A model generated the notes under the pieces. That model was not told where the DNA came from and ran no database searches. It worked only from the letters and a program-made list of their open reading frames with translations. Position numbers and translations under genes: made by a program. From assembly GCA_034387635.1 (NCBI GenBank), contig JAOANU010000007.1, positions 124,001 to 188,000 on the forward strand: DNA of 64,000 nucleotides, read 5' to 3'. Numbering within the stretch: position 1 is the stretch's first letter; the number at the start of each line of letters is the position of its first letter. Origin of the DNA: Rhodosporidiobolus odoratus (taxonomy: Eukaryota; Basidiomycota; Microbotryomycetes; Sporidiobolales; Sporidiobolaceae). Below are positions 54,963-64,000 of this stretch, piece after piece.

Positions 54963-56464
54963 ATGTCGACTACCTCCAACTCGAACAAGAAGATCCTCGC
55001 GACAGTCACCGGCGCTAGTGGCCTCGTTGGCGCAGCCATAGTCGTCGAATTTCTCCGTCGCGGTCACTCTGTCCGCCTCCCTCTTCGCAAGCAGGAGCAA
55101 ATCGACGCCTGGGTGACCGAGTACGGCAAACAATACCCCGGTCAGATTGAAGGCGTGCTATTAAAGGGACAGATCTGGGATGAAGGCGTTTTCGATGAGG
55201 CGGTCAAGGGAGTCGATGCGGTTGTTCATGCCGCTTCTCCGGCCGACCTTCAGATCAAGGTGCGTTGCGCTCCTCCCTCTTCTCCTGGTGTGATGCAGCT
55301 GACTGGTCTCGTCACAGATCGATGCTGAGACCGACATTCTTAAGCCCGCCGTTGCTGGAACGCTCTCCATCCTCGAAAGCGCCAAGAAGGTTCCCTCCAT
55401 CAAGTCTGTGGCCGTCACCTCCTCGTGAGCCAGGTGTCTGCTGTAACCCAACATCACGCCTCGCTGACTTTGTTCTTGTGCGCAGCATCGTCGCCTACAT
55501 CGACATGGACAAATGGGTCACGGCTGGACCGGATACTCTTCTCGACGAGCAGAGCTGGTCCACCGTTACTGTATGTGCTCCTCTGTGTTTCCTTCGCCTC
55601 ACTTTCTCTGACGCTGCGCAAATCCGCAGTACGAAGCGGCGACCAAGTTCTCCGCTGAGCAAGGCCAGCTTGCGTACGGTACGTTCTCCTTCTCGTGCAC
55701 GCTCCATCCTCGGCCCTCGTGCTCACTCACTCGCCTTCACAGCTGCTTCCAAGGGTGCCGCCGAGCGTGCCGCCCTCGACTTTGCCAAGCAACCCGACGT
55801 CCACTTCGCCCTCTCAACGTGCGCTTCCTGCGTCTTCTCCCCAGGCACCCGAGCTTATCATTTCTCTTTCTCACAGCCACGCTCCGACTTGCGTTCTCGG
55901 TCGAAACTACGCGCCTGGGCCAAAGACCCTCAAGACGGCTGGATCGACAGTTGCCATGGCCCTGAACATACTTTGGGATCAGAAGGACTTTACCGCCGCT
56001 TCTACCTTTGAGCCCGTACGCCTTTCGCTGCTCTCTCTTCTATTGACGGGTCTTGACGTCATGCCGTGCGCAGGACACCTTCGTCTGGGTGGAAGACGTC
56101 GCTCGCTCGCACGTCGAAGCCGCTCTCAACCCCTCCATCTCCGCTGGCCATCGCTACCTCCTCATCAACGCCCGCTCGAGCTGGAAGCAACTCATCCGCT
56201 ACTCGATCAAGGCACAGCCCGAGTTGAAGGCTCACTTTCCCCCGATTCCGGATCAACCTACCGAGGACGAAGTGCCCACCAACAAGTACAGCTACGACAG
56301 CTCGAGGGCTGAGAAGGACTTTGGGTTCAAGTGTATGTTCACTCAACATCTCCGATCGTCGTTGATTGACAGTCCTGCCGTCCGCAGACGAGAGCATGGA
56401 GAACGTCGCGGCTTCTTTCGCCCAGTATGTCGCTGAAGTGGCCAAGTCCGAAGGTGCGCTCTGA
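54963..56464 (+). CDS. DFR/GRE2-like NAD(P)-dependent reductase, copy 3, intact
   Basis: Extended short-chain dehydrogenase/reductase related to dihydroflavonol-4-reductase, cinnamoyl-CoA reductase and yeast Gre2 (methylglyoxal/aldehyde reductase). The start MSTTSNSNKKILATVTGASG carries the nucleotide loop TGASGLVGAAI. VVHAASPADL follows, then the active-site YAASKGAAERAALDF (YxxxK) formed across an intron. VLGRNYAPGPKTLKTAGST, VWVEDVARSHVEAALNPSIS, then PIPDQPTEDEVPTNKY and the last exon YESMENVAASFAQYVAEVAK complete it; stop TGA at 56462-56464. About seven short introns are all in phase. Copies 1 and 2 share the same exon plan but are damaged, making this the only complete copy in the window. 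It is convergent with the MDR paralog. Confidence 0.88.
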
Positions 56465-57110
56465 GGTCCGACTGTGGCGTAGCTGTGCTTCGGTGTGAAG
56501 TAATCAGTGCTTTTGTGTGCCCCAATCTTCCCTAGATGGTGAGTGGCGAGAGGAAAACCGAGTTGAGAAGGCCAAACGGTGTTCTTCCTTCGAACTTGCC
56601 GTCTCTCGGTGATTCTCATGACAACGACAACCAAATTGTGTCACTTGGAGTACAATGCTTGAGTACGTAGTATCACACAGGGACTGTAGTTCAAGTCCTT
56701 CAACCTTTTCCCGTCCGGCCTCACTGTATTGCTTGTAGCTGGCCAGTTGCAGCCAATATGTCCTTCAGCCGGACGGAGATTGTGACCGACACTCTGGATT
56801 CGACGACGACGTAGAGTGTGCCGCTCGCACCGCTGCTCAGGTCACGGTCCGCAGGCTGTGTGTAGCCAGCTCGATTCACCGCCTTTCGATGGAAAGCGCG
56901 CCGGACCCAAAACTCCGCAGGTCACTCGGAATGGCGAGCTTGAGAGCCCACAGAGGCGTTTCCCGGCACTTGTGAGTGCGCGAGATCCGTGAGGGGACGG
57001 GGGAGAGCTAAGTGACCGCAAAAGATCCGCTTTCGACGCCAAGAAGGAAAGAGAGGAAGACACACTCTCAATGCACCGAGTACAAGGGATTCTGACTGCA
57101 AGCTACCAGA

Positions 57111-57146
<36 letters not shown>

Positions 57147-57151
57147 CCCCC
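56465..57151. other. Convergent intergenic between DFR-like copy 3 and the MDR paralog
   Basis: About 690 bases between two 3' ends. It ends in a GA dinucleotide run at 57113-57142 just before the MDR stop. No gene recognised; a GTTCAAGTCC box near 56692 is not part of a tRNA that folds. Confidence 0.5.
57113..57142. repeat. GA dinucleotide microsatellite
   Basis: About 15 uninterrupted GA units, ten bases before the stop codon region of the MDR paralog, thus within its 3' untranslated part. Confidence 0.9.
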
Positions 57152-58797
57152 TCACTGACCCTGCCTCATTTCAACAACAGGCGCCTCAAACCTCTTCCCC
57201 TTCTCCACCTCCTTCCAAAGCTCCCTAACCCTCCCCTCATCCTCAAAACGAACGCACTCGACCTCGGGCCTGACTTTGCCCTTCTCGCACAGGTCGAGGC
57301 AGCGACGGAGGTCGTGAGTGAGGGGAGTGGGGGCGCCGGCGATCGAGATGTTTTTGGCGATGATCTGGCCTGCGGGTAGAAGGTGCGAGGGGTCAGAGAG
57401 CTAGACGAAAGGAGGCCGGAGGAGACGAACCGATGGGGAGCTCGAGGGAAGTATCGTAGTGGGGATTGAGGACGACGAGCTGGGAGTTGAAGCGCATGCC
57501 CTCGAAGAGCTGCTCAACGCCCTTGGTCGGCATGTCGGTAGCTGCAGGGCACCAAGCCGCAAGTCAACCCGAGTGTCATTGGACGAAGCGATCAGAGGGC
57601 AAAGAGGGCGGCGGAAGGAAAAGAGGGACAACGCACCGCAGCACCACCAAACCCCACCCAACTTCCTAAGCTCCTCGGCGAGGTCACATTTCTCAATACA
57701 GAGAACGTCCTTCTTGTCCATGTCGTACTTGTCGTGATTCCAACGTTCGGTCGGGGTAATGAGGACGATGCGGCACTTCTTGAAGTTGCCGAGCTGGTTG
57801 TGCTGCTGCATGGCTTTGAGCATCTGGATGGCAAGACGGGCGTAGCCGCTGCAGAGAAATGTGAACAAGAGTCAGGCGAGTACGAACGAGGGGAACGGAA
57901 GAGACGGAGGAGAACTCGACTTGCCCCTCGCCATAGATGCAGATGACCCCCTCACCCTGGAAGCCAGCCTCTTCGCAGTGCTTCTCGCAGGACTGCCTCT
58001 GCTCGCGACCCATGGAGGAGTAGAGATTCTCGAAGCGTTCGAAGGCGCCTGCGTGCGAGAAGGGAGGAGATTAGAAGCGCAAAAAGCAGGGCGGCAGAAG
58101 GGGGTCAGCAGAGGCAAGTAAAAGAACGGCTCAGCGGCGAGAGGAGAAAGAGCGAAAAAACGCACAGTGGATGCGAGCCGCGTTCCAACTCGCAACGCAG
58201 CACTCCTTCGTCCTCTCGTACTCCTGCTTGTTGAGCTCGAGGCAACAATCACCCTCAGCCCTGGTATACTCGGAAAGGCCGCCATACATAGTGACAGCTG
58301 TAGAGAGGGCGAAGGATCAGCGAGGGGGAGGAAGAGGAGAGAAAAGGGAAAGGACTCACCGCAAACCTTCATTCCCTCCTTGAGCTTCTGCACATTGTGA
58401 CCGACCTTGACCACCTCACCGACAACAGAGACGCCGGGAATGCGCTCGTGACGGTGGGAGTGAAGGAGGTTCTGCTGAGTGATGTGGTCGCTGACGAAGG
58501 GCAAGGTGAGCGGAGTAGAGTAGGGGTCAGCCGGGAGTTGGAAACGGGAGAAGGTAGATGGAAATGAGGGAATACGAGAGAAGAGGCGCACCAAGAGCTC
58601 AAGTTACAAGCGTGGACCTTGATAAGGACCTCTGCGGGAGGGATACGACCGGAGTTGGCTTCGAGTCACAAGAAGAGGAGACGCAAGAATTGCTCACCAT
58701 GCTCCCTAACCTCCTCCATCCCCACCTCCTCACGCTTGAGCTCGCCATTCTGGGAGAAGCAGTAGGCCTTGCAGGAGTGAGGAATGTCGTACGTCAT
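57152..58797 (-). CDS. MDR-family dehydrogenase-like protein, diverged intact paralog
   Basis: Paralog of the inverted-repeat dehydrogenase with the same domain plan and similar intron placement. It starts MTYDIPHSCKAYCFSQNGEL at 58797 and continues DHITQQNLLHSHRHERIPGV, VVGEVVKVGHNVQKLKEGMK, and AVTMYGGLSEYTRAEGDCCL. The helical inter-domain insert reads FERFENLYSSMGREQRQSCE. Next is the nucleotide loop ICIYGEGGYARLAIQMLKAM, then CRIVLITPTERWNHDKYDMD, and the protein ends FEAPVVEMRQGQ at 57152. As in its relatives, the zinc-ligand His/Glu motif is replaced (GVSVVGEV). Divergence from the arm copies is large, so this duplication is much older than the inverted repeat. Substrate unknown. Confidence 0.82.
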
Positions 58798-59472
58798 GGT
58801 TGAGTGAGAGGAGGAGGAGAGGTTGAGAGCCGCGAAGATTTGCTGAACGGCCTGAATGGTGACGAGTAAGGAGCAAGTCCTGGAGGTGAGGGGAGTAGAA
58901 GTAGAAGAACGGAAGAGAGAGAAATAGGGAGGAAGAGTAGGGAGGAGAGTGGGACGGGTGATTCGGGGTCCGTCTCGAGAGGTGGGGACAAAAGTGAAAG
59001 GGGCGTGGGAAGAGCATATAGTTGTAAAGGATGACCCGAGAAGCGAGCGAGCAGAAACCGCACGAGGGCTCGAAGAGAGGCTAGCTCATCCGCCTGAAGC
59101 CTTGCGGAAAGCGGAAGAAGAAGAAGCGAGAGCCTGAAGTCGACGGCGGGAATGGACGAGACAAGACGAGAACAGCGAAGGCGCGACAAGGAGTGTTCAA
59201 TCGGTCACAGCTGGAGTATTGTGCAGGGGACCCTCGGGACAAATACGGGTAAGTGCCGGGCAGAAAGACGCAGCGAATGAGAAGAAAAGGCGGTAGAAAA
59301 GGCGAACCTGAGAAGGTCAATCTCCTCCGACCTCGCGCCGTCACCGCCAGCTAAGGCGTGCTCGCTCGCCCCTCTGTCCGGAAGCTCGGTCGAGAGCCAG
59401 AAAACCGCACAGGGGCGAGTAGTAAGAGGAATAGGTTGGCGCACTGCATTCCAACCTCGTTCTACCTCGCGT
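58798..59472. other. Intergenic between the MDR paralog and CTU1
   Basis: About 675 bases, promoter of the MDR paralog (pyrimidine-rich on its strand) and 3' flank of CTU1. Nothing else recognised. Confidence 0.45.
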
Positions 59473-61601
59473 CTATGAAGCTGACAGCTCGACCCGCGCG
59501 ACTCCCTTATTCAGCCCTTCCAGCAGCATGCACGCTTGGCACAGCGCCTGCGAAGTAAGCGAGCCGCACCGCTCGCAGGATTCTGAGAGCGCAAAAGGGA
59601 AGAAAAGAGGACAGGAGAGGGGAGGTGTCCGCGAACTCATTCTTGTCAGTCGCTTGGCGCCTTCTCTCACATACTCCGTCATGGCGACGAATGCGCAACG
59701 GAGAACCCGGCGTGCTGAGGCAACAAAACGTGAAAACGCACGCTGAACCTGCCCCTTGCCCGTCCCGACCTTCTGAGCTCCAGAACCCTTGCATCCTCCC
59801 TTCCCCTTATTCGCTGCCGGCGCAGTACCTGGCGGAGTGTAACCCTTGAGTGCTCCCGCGATTGCTGTAGCCGGGTCAGGGTCGCCACCTGCTCGTCGAC
59901 CGGAGAGGAGGAGCGAGGCGGCCATGGATTCGCCGGAATAGATCTGGAGTAGCGCAGCGCAAGTCAGTTTGACGCAAAAGACGGTCAAAGCACCGCTGGA
60001 CAGTACAGCGTATAGAGCGAGCACACAATTGGGGGGGGGGCAAGGCGGAGATAGAACAGGCAGAGAGCGGGATCGAGAATAACGTACCAGGTCGACAATC
60101 GCACTCGGCCTACAAGCCTCGAGGTCCTTCACCAAGGCCCTCGCATACCCTCGATAAGCAGTTGGAGCGTAGATACATTCGGTAGAGTGATAGTCCAGTT
60201 TCTGCAGATCGAGCCAGATGAGCCCCACTTCTGCTACTCTACAAGCTGAAAGCGAAGAACGTACCTTGAAGTAAGCATACATGACGATCTCCTTCTCATA
60301 AGCATACTTGAACGGCTTGCTTCGCTTGATCGTATGCGGGAGGGCCCTCTCGAGCTCGCCTTCGCCGTCTTCGTCGGGTTCGGGTAGCGGGTCTGACTCG
60401 GGATCGCCACCGGTTGTGATGGCGGTACATCGGCCCAGACGGTGAATGTCGCCACGGAGCACTAGAAGCGGAAAGTAGCGATAACAGGCGGAGCGGAGGA
60501 GGAGGGTTTGCCCAAAGATGATGAGCGAGACTGAAAGCGGGAAAAGAGGTCGCAAATGAGCGTACCGTTCATCAACACAGTCTCGGCAACATCGTCCGCG
60601 TTGTGCCCCGTCACGATATGGTCCACCTCCAGCGTGTGCGCCCCGCGATCAAGAGCTTGACGTCGGAAGACACCGCAGTACGTGCCTGGCAGCGTGGACA
60701 AGAGTCAGTCTCGAAAGAAGAACCGCAGAAGAGGCATGTGAGGCGCAAGTCGGAAGGAGATAAGAGAAAGCAGCGCAAACGCACAGTTTCCCTTTTTCCC
60801 GATTGACGAGACTACCTTGTCCATTGTCCATCCACCATAGAGCTCCTCGTAGGAAAGGATTTTGAGGGGAAGGTTGTACTGCTTCGCATTGAGCTTGACC
60901 GTCTGCAAGATACGAATGTAGTTAGCATGGCACTGAGTAAAGAGAGGGGGAATGACAGCGAACATCGAGAGAAGCGTCTCGGTATCCTGAGATACCTTCG
61001 TCAATGGAGAGGAGGCAGAGGTCGAGTCCATAGTCGTATCGCTCATTCAGAAGGGTCATGATATAAGCAAGGACGGTTGAATCTGCGAAGGAGGAAAATC
61101 CGGGAGAGGCAAGCGAAGAGAGCGAACAAGATTAGCACAGGATACGGAAGCGGCTACTACCTCCCGCCTTGCACTGCTTTGCTTGTATTGAGGTTCGGCG
61201 GTACATAGCGGCGCTGTCTATTCTTGAGCAGTAACGAATGCCGTTTCTCCTGCCAATATCGAGTGGCACCTTCGCCACCACCGGTCGCGCGCGGCTGTAG
61301 TCGCTTACGCGGGAGCAACGAGGGATATGGGCTTACCTTTGCCACCACTAGCACCGATAGCCACCCTCTCTCCCCTCCTGAACAGACCTTTCCTCGGTTC
61401 CTCCTCCCCATCTTGATTAACCGCCTTGCCCTTGCCCTTGACGCCTACCTGCTCAGCCTGCCCATAGCTCATGATAGTGTGGTGTACCTCGGTTTCGAAT
61501 ACCTCGAAGAAGCATGGCTTGCAGACTGGTTGGAGGGTTTTTGGTCGACGGAGGATGGCGCGGTTGGGAGACTCGGGCGGGCAAAGTGCACAGGGTGCCA
61601 T
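59473..61601 (-). CDS. NCS6: Cytoplasmic tRNA 2-thiolation protein 1 (CTU1/NCS6)
   Basis: Catalytic subunit of the Ncs6-Ncs2 complex, which uses the Urm1 sulphur relay to thiolate U34 of tRNA Lys/Glu/Gln. The ATG at 61601 gives [11 protein letters not shown] with a zinc CxxC, then [20 protein letters not shown] and EVHHTI. The ATP-pyrophosphatase PP-loop [15 protein letters not shown] is completed across an intron. [15 protein letters not shown] follows, then [15 protein letters not shown] and [16 protein letters not shown] (catalytic CxxC). [20 protein letters not shown] and the C-terminal zinc region [20 protein letters not shown] end the protein. The last exons include a Gly/Lys-rich linker. 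Several short introns are all in phase. It appears complete, with stop at 59473. Confidence 0.93.
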
Positions 61602-62020
61602 GATTACTACTCTTGCTGTGTGGCTGAGTCTGGTCGCTGAGTGTAAGCGAAATTTGAGTGGCAGTTTCGAGAAACGCGATCGGGAACTTGGTCCGAGGTT
61701 CAATTGGACTGCACACTTCGCTTGCCTTGGGACCTTTATTGGAGGGCAAGAGATATGTCCAGGCAGCCCTGCAGGCGTGCCGCGGTCGCGGTTTGCGGCA
61801 CGACGGGCACTCTCTCGACAAACTTTCTTCTCGACTTTTCGCTTTGCGCGGGTCGCTCCCCCTGAAAGCATCATCAGATAGCCTGATCTGAGGACATACT
61901 GCGCCTCAACCCCTGCGGAACTGGTTGAAGAGAGAGGTTCAAGAAAGAGCACAACGCTTTTTCTTCTATTTCGATTCCCCTCCACTGATCCCTCTGACAG
62001 CACCTTGCCCTCACGTCCTT
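61602..62020. other. Intergenic between CTU1 and OST1
   Basis: About 420 bases: CTU1 promoter and OST1 3' flank, both on the minus strand. No gene recognised. Confidence 0.5.
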
Positions 62021-64000
62021 CTACGCGATGCCCCAGCTCAACCGCTTGGCAAAGATAATGACGAGGAAGAGTGAGCTGAGCACTGTGGCGACGGCGAGGG
62101 GTTTTTGGAGGTAGTCGACGAGGATGGGGAGGTCGTATTCGATCTGCAGCATGGGAGCACCGCATGTTCGTGAGCTTCTCTGCCACCATTGAAGAGCATG
62201 ACTTTGTGTACGCTCGGGACGAGCGCCATTCCCAAAAAGTGACATGGATGAGGGAGAAACAAGCACGCACAATCACCTCTCCCCCATGCATATCCGTGCA
62301 CCCAATCTTGTCAAGAACGACCGTTGGTCGACCGGTCGAATCCAGGTACGTCTTGACGACGGTTCCTTCTTCGTTCCCACCGCGCGGGACAGACGATTTG
62401 CCCCAAAGCGTGGGGACGAACGTCGGGTAGGCTAGGTGGTCCATCGGGAAGGGAGTGCGGATGTTGAGGTTGCTGCACGATACGCGCTCGTCAGCAAGTG
62501 GGGGCAGGGGATGTCGAGGTTGAAGGGGTAGCGCACCGAGCTCCTTCAGGCAACCTGATTTGCACATGCGCCTCATCGACCGCGACATCCTTGAGCGGTG
62601 TCAAGAACGGTACAGCCGCCACGTAGTGCCCCTTACCCTCCTTCCTGACTTTGACAAAGTCCTCGAGCGGTACATCGTACCCGATGGTGAAACTGTAGTT
62701 CCACCCTCCCATCAGCGGGTACCGAGGTTGGAGTTCGAGGACGGAAGGGGCCTGGTTCTTCTTCTTCTTCTGCGAGGGCAAGACAGCGCCGCCGTGAGAA
62801 GAGGACGAAGAGCGGAAGCGAGAAGTAGAGACGTTTCCGACAATGTCGTAGAAGTAGGGAGAGTGTGCGGCGGGGTGAAGGGGAATGGCGAGGGAGGAGA
62901 CGGCGAGGAGGTTTTGCCGGCGGTGCATGGAAGCCTTCTGGTAGTCAATACGGGCAAAGTTGCCTTCGAGACTACAGAAGAGGCAGTATCAGCGGTTGGC
63001 GCATCCATTCGAAGGCGAAAAAAGACATACGTTGGTCCGCTGTTGACGAGGTCAATGTTGTCCTGTACCGCAAGGTTCGAGCCCCAGTGACTCAACTCGA
63101 CAATGCGGTCAAGCTTGCGGATGGACGCAATGGCATGCGGCTGCTGGTAGTGCACCCGGGCAATCTGCAGAGGGAGCAGCAGTTAGCGCGGAGCAGCCGG
63201 CGAGGTAAGGGTAAAAGGGCGCACCTGCTCCCCTAGCTCAGCAACACTACTCTTGGAGGTAAAGGTGACGGTGGCACTTCCTTGCGAATGCGCGACCGCG
63301 AATCCTTCTCCTTCGACCATGACCGCCTGCAGAATCCGCGGCGTAGGCGCCTTGACCCTGACCTTGAACTCCTCGAGCTTGCTCTTCTGTTGAGCAGAGA
63401 AGCCGGCAAGCGGGGCGAGAAGATCGCCCTCCCATTGCATATAGATGGATTCGGCATTTTGGGGAAGTGAAGGGGGATTCGGGACGGCTTGGTGCGAGTG
63501 GACGGTGGAGACGGTGACGGTGGCTTTATTGTCAGACGTAGGAGAGAGGGAGAGGGAGTAATAGGTCGTCTCGCTTTGGGAGAAGGATTAGATTAGTACA
63601 AGAGGAGAGGAAGTGGGGGAGAGTTGATATTGGTAGCGAGGGCCTTCATCTCGCCGTCGCACCCTTCTTCTTCCTCGACTCCTTCAGTATAATATCGCTG
63701 ATTGACCTAGACCCTTCACCGGCCCGCCCGGACTTGTCGGTACTTTCGCAGCAGGAACACGTCCTCCCCCTGGCCGCCTCCAGTATGATCACAGCGTGCA
63801 GCTGACGCCTGAAGAGATATATGAGAGCTCAGACGTACTCTCCACCGCCCACTGCGACCATGGGTATCCATTTCTTGCCCATCCCCTTTCCCTCTGTTGC
63901 TTCGACCCATCCACCCGACTTCGCACCTCCCTTGACCCCGACGATGAGCTGATTCCCCTTGACCGAGCTTTGCGGGTCTTTTATGAGCTGGTAGGTTGCG
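62021..64000 (-). CDS. OST1: Oligosaccharyltransferase subunit OST1 / ribophorin I (5' end beyond window)
   Basis: ER membrane subunit of the N-glycosylation complex. From the right edge inward: a luminal stretch containing [20 protein letters not shown], then [28 protein letters not shown] and [20 protein letters not shown]. The ribophorin signature [20 protein letters not shown] follows, then [40 protein letters not shown] and [15 protein letters not shown]. One C-terminal TM helix ([18 protein letters not shown]) ends KRLSWGIA at 62021. The TM helix is followed by almost nothing, as in yeast Ost1. The right-most intron (63838-63574, 265 bases) is long for this genome but joins in phase (GGA GA + C GAG). 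Signal peptide and first exons lie outside. Confidence 0.88.

Noticed and set aside
56640..56715. tRNA-like B-box (GTTCAAGTCC) followed by TTTT
   Set aside because: T-stem and acceptor stem do not pair; no plausible A-box.
63646..64000. Separate gene ending at 63646 (reading ...[12 protein letters not shown])
   Set aside because: In phase, but it would leave OST1 without an N-terminus; joining 63839 to 63573 gives an in-phase OST1 reading that fits the family pattern better.

Overview
The window looks like nuclear DNA of a GC-rich basidiomycete yeast, most likely a Sporidiobolales-type red yeast (Rhodotorula or a relative). This is inferred from three things: many short introns with GTGCGT/GTACGT donors, a strong preference for C-ending codons, and fungal gene content (MDM12 of ERMES, OFD1/TPA1, GUP1, RMI1, an HST3/HST4-type sirtuin, CTU1/NCS6, OST1). 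No rRNA, tRNA, CRISPR or intact transposon was recognised.

Layout. 1-15.4 kb is ordinary housekeeping sequence: a Ser/Thr-rich membrane protein (cut by the left edge), an aldo-keto reductase, OFD1, GUP1, a DNAJC8-like J-protein and an ATRIP/Rad26-like checkpoint protein. 15.5-24.3 kb is a large inverted repeat. Two arms of about 3 kb each carry an MDR-family dehydrogenase and flank a 2.7 kb spacer with a GNAT acetyltransferase. The left dehydrogenase is intact; the right one carries a 2-bp frameshifting deletion. A decayed extended-SDR (DFR/GRE2-like) gene abuts the right arm (24.4-25.9 kb). 26.4-34.9 kb holds RMI1, a gene relic, the sirtuin and MDM12. 35.8-37.4 kb is a second DFR-like copy with a 1-bp deletion. 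37.6-52.3 kb holds a GW/WG-rich protein, an O-fucosyltransferase-like protein, a very large Ser-rich membrane protein and a small unknown gene. 54.9-58.8 kb repeats the convergent DFR-like/MDR pair seen at 21.9-25.9 kb, here with both genes intact. 59.4-64 kb holds CTU1 and OST1 (5' end beyond the window).

The notable themes are, first, repeated duplication and decay of one oxidoreductase module (three MDR copies and three DFR-like copies, with one MDR and two DFR-like copies broken), part of it in a long inverted repeat with a near-identical core. Second, a protein whose C-terminal half is packed with GW/WG dipeptides resembles an Argonaute hook. Splice sites were read by eye from donor/acceptor sequence and phase, so exon edges are approximate unless stated.
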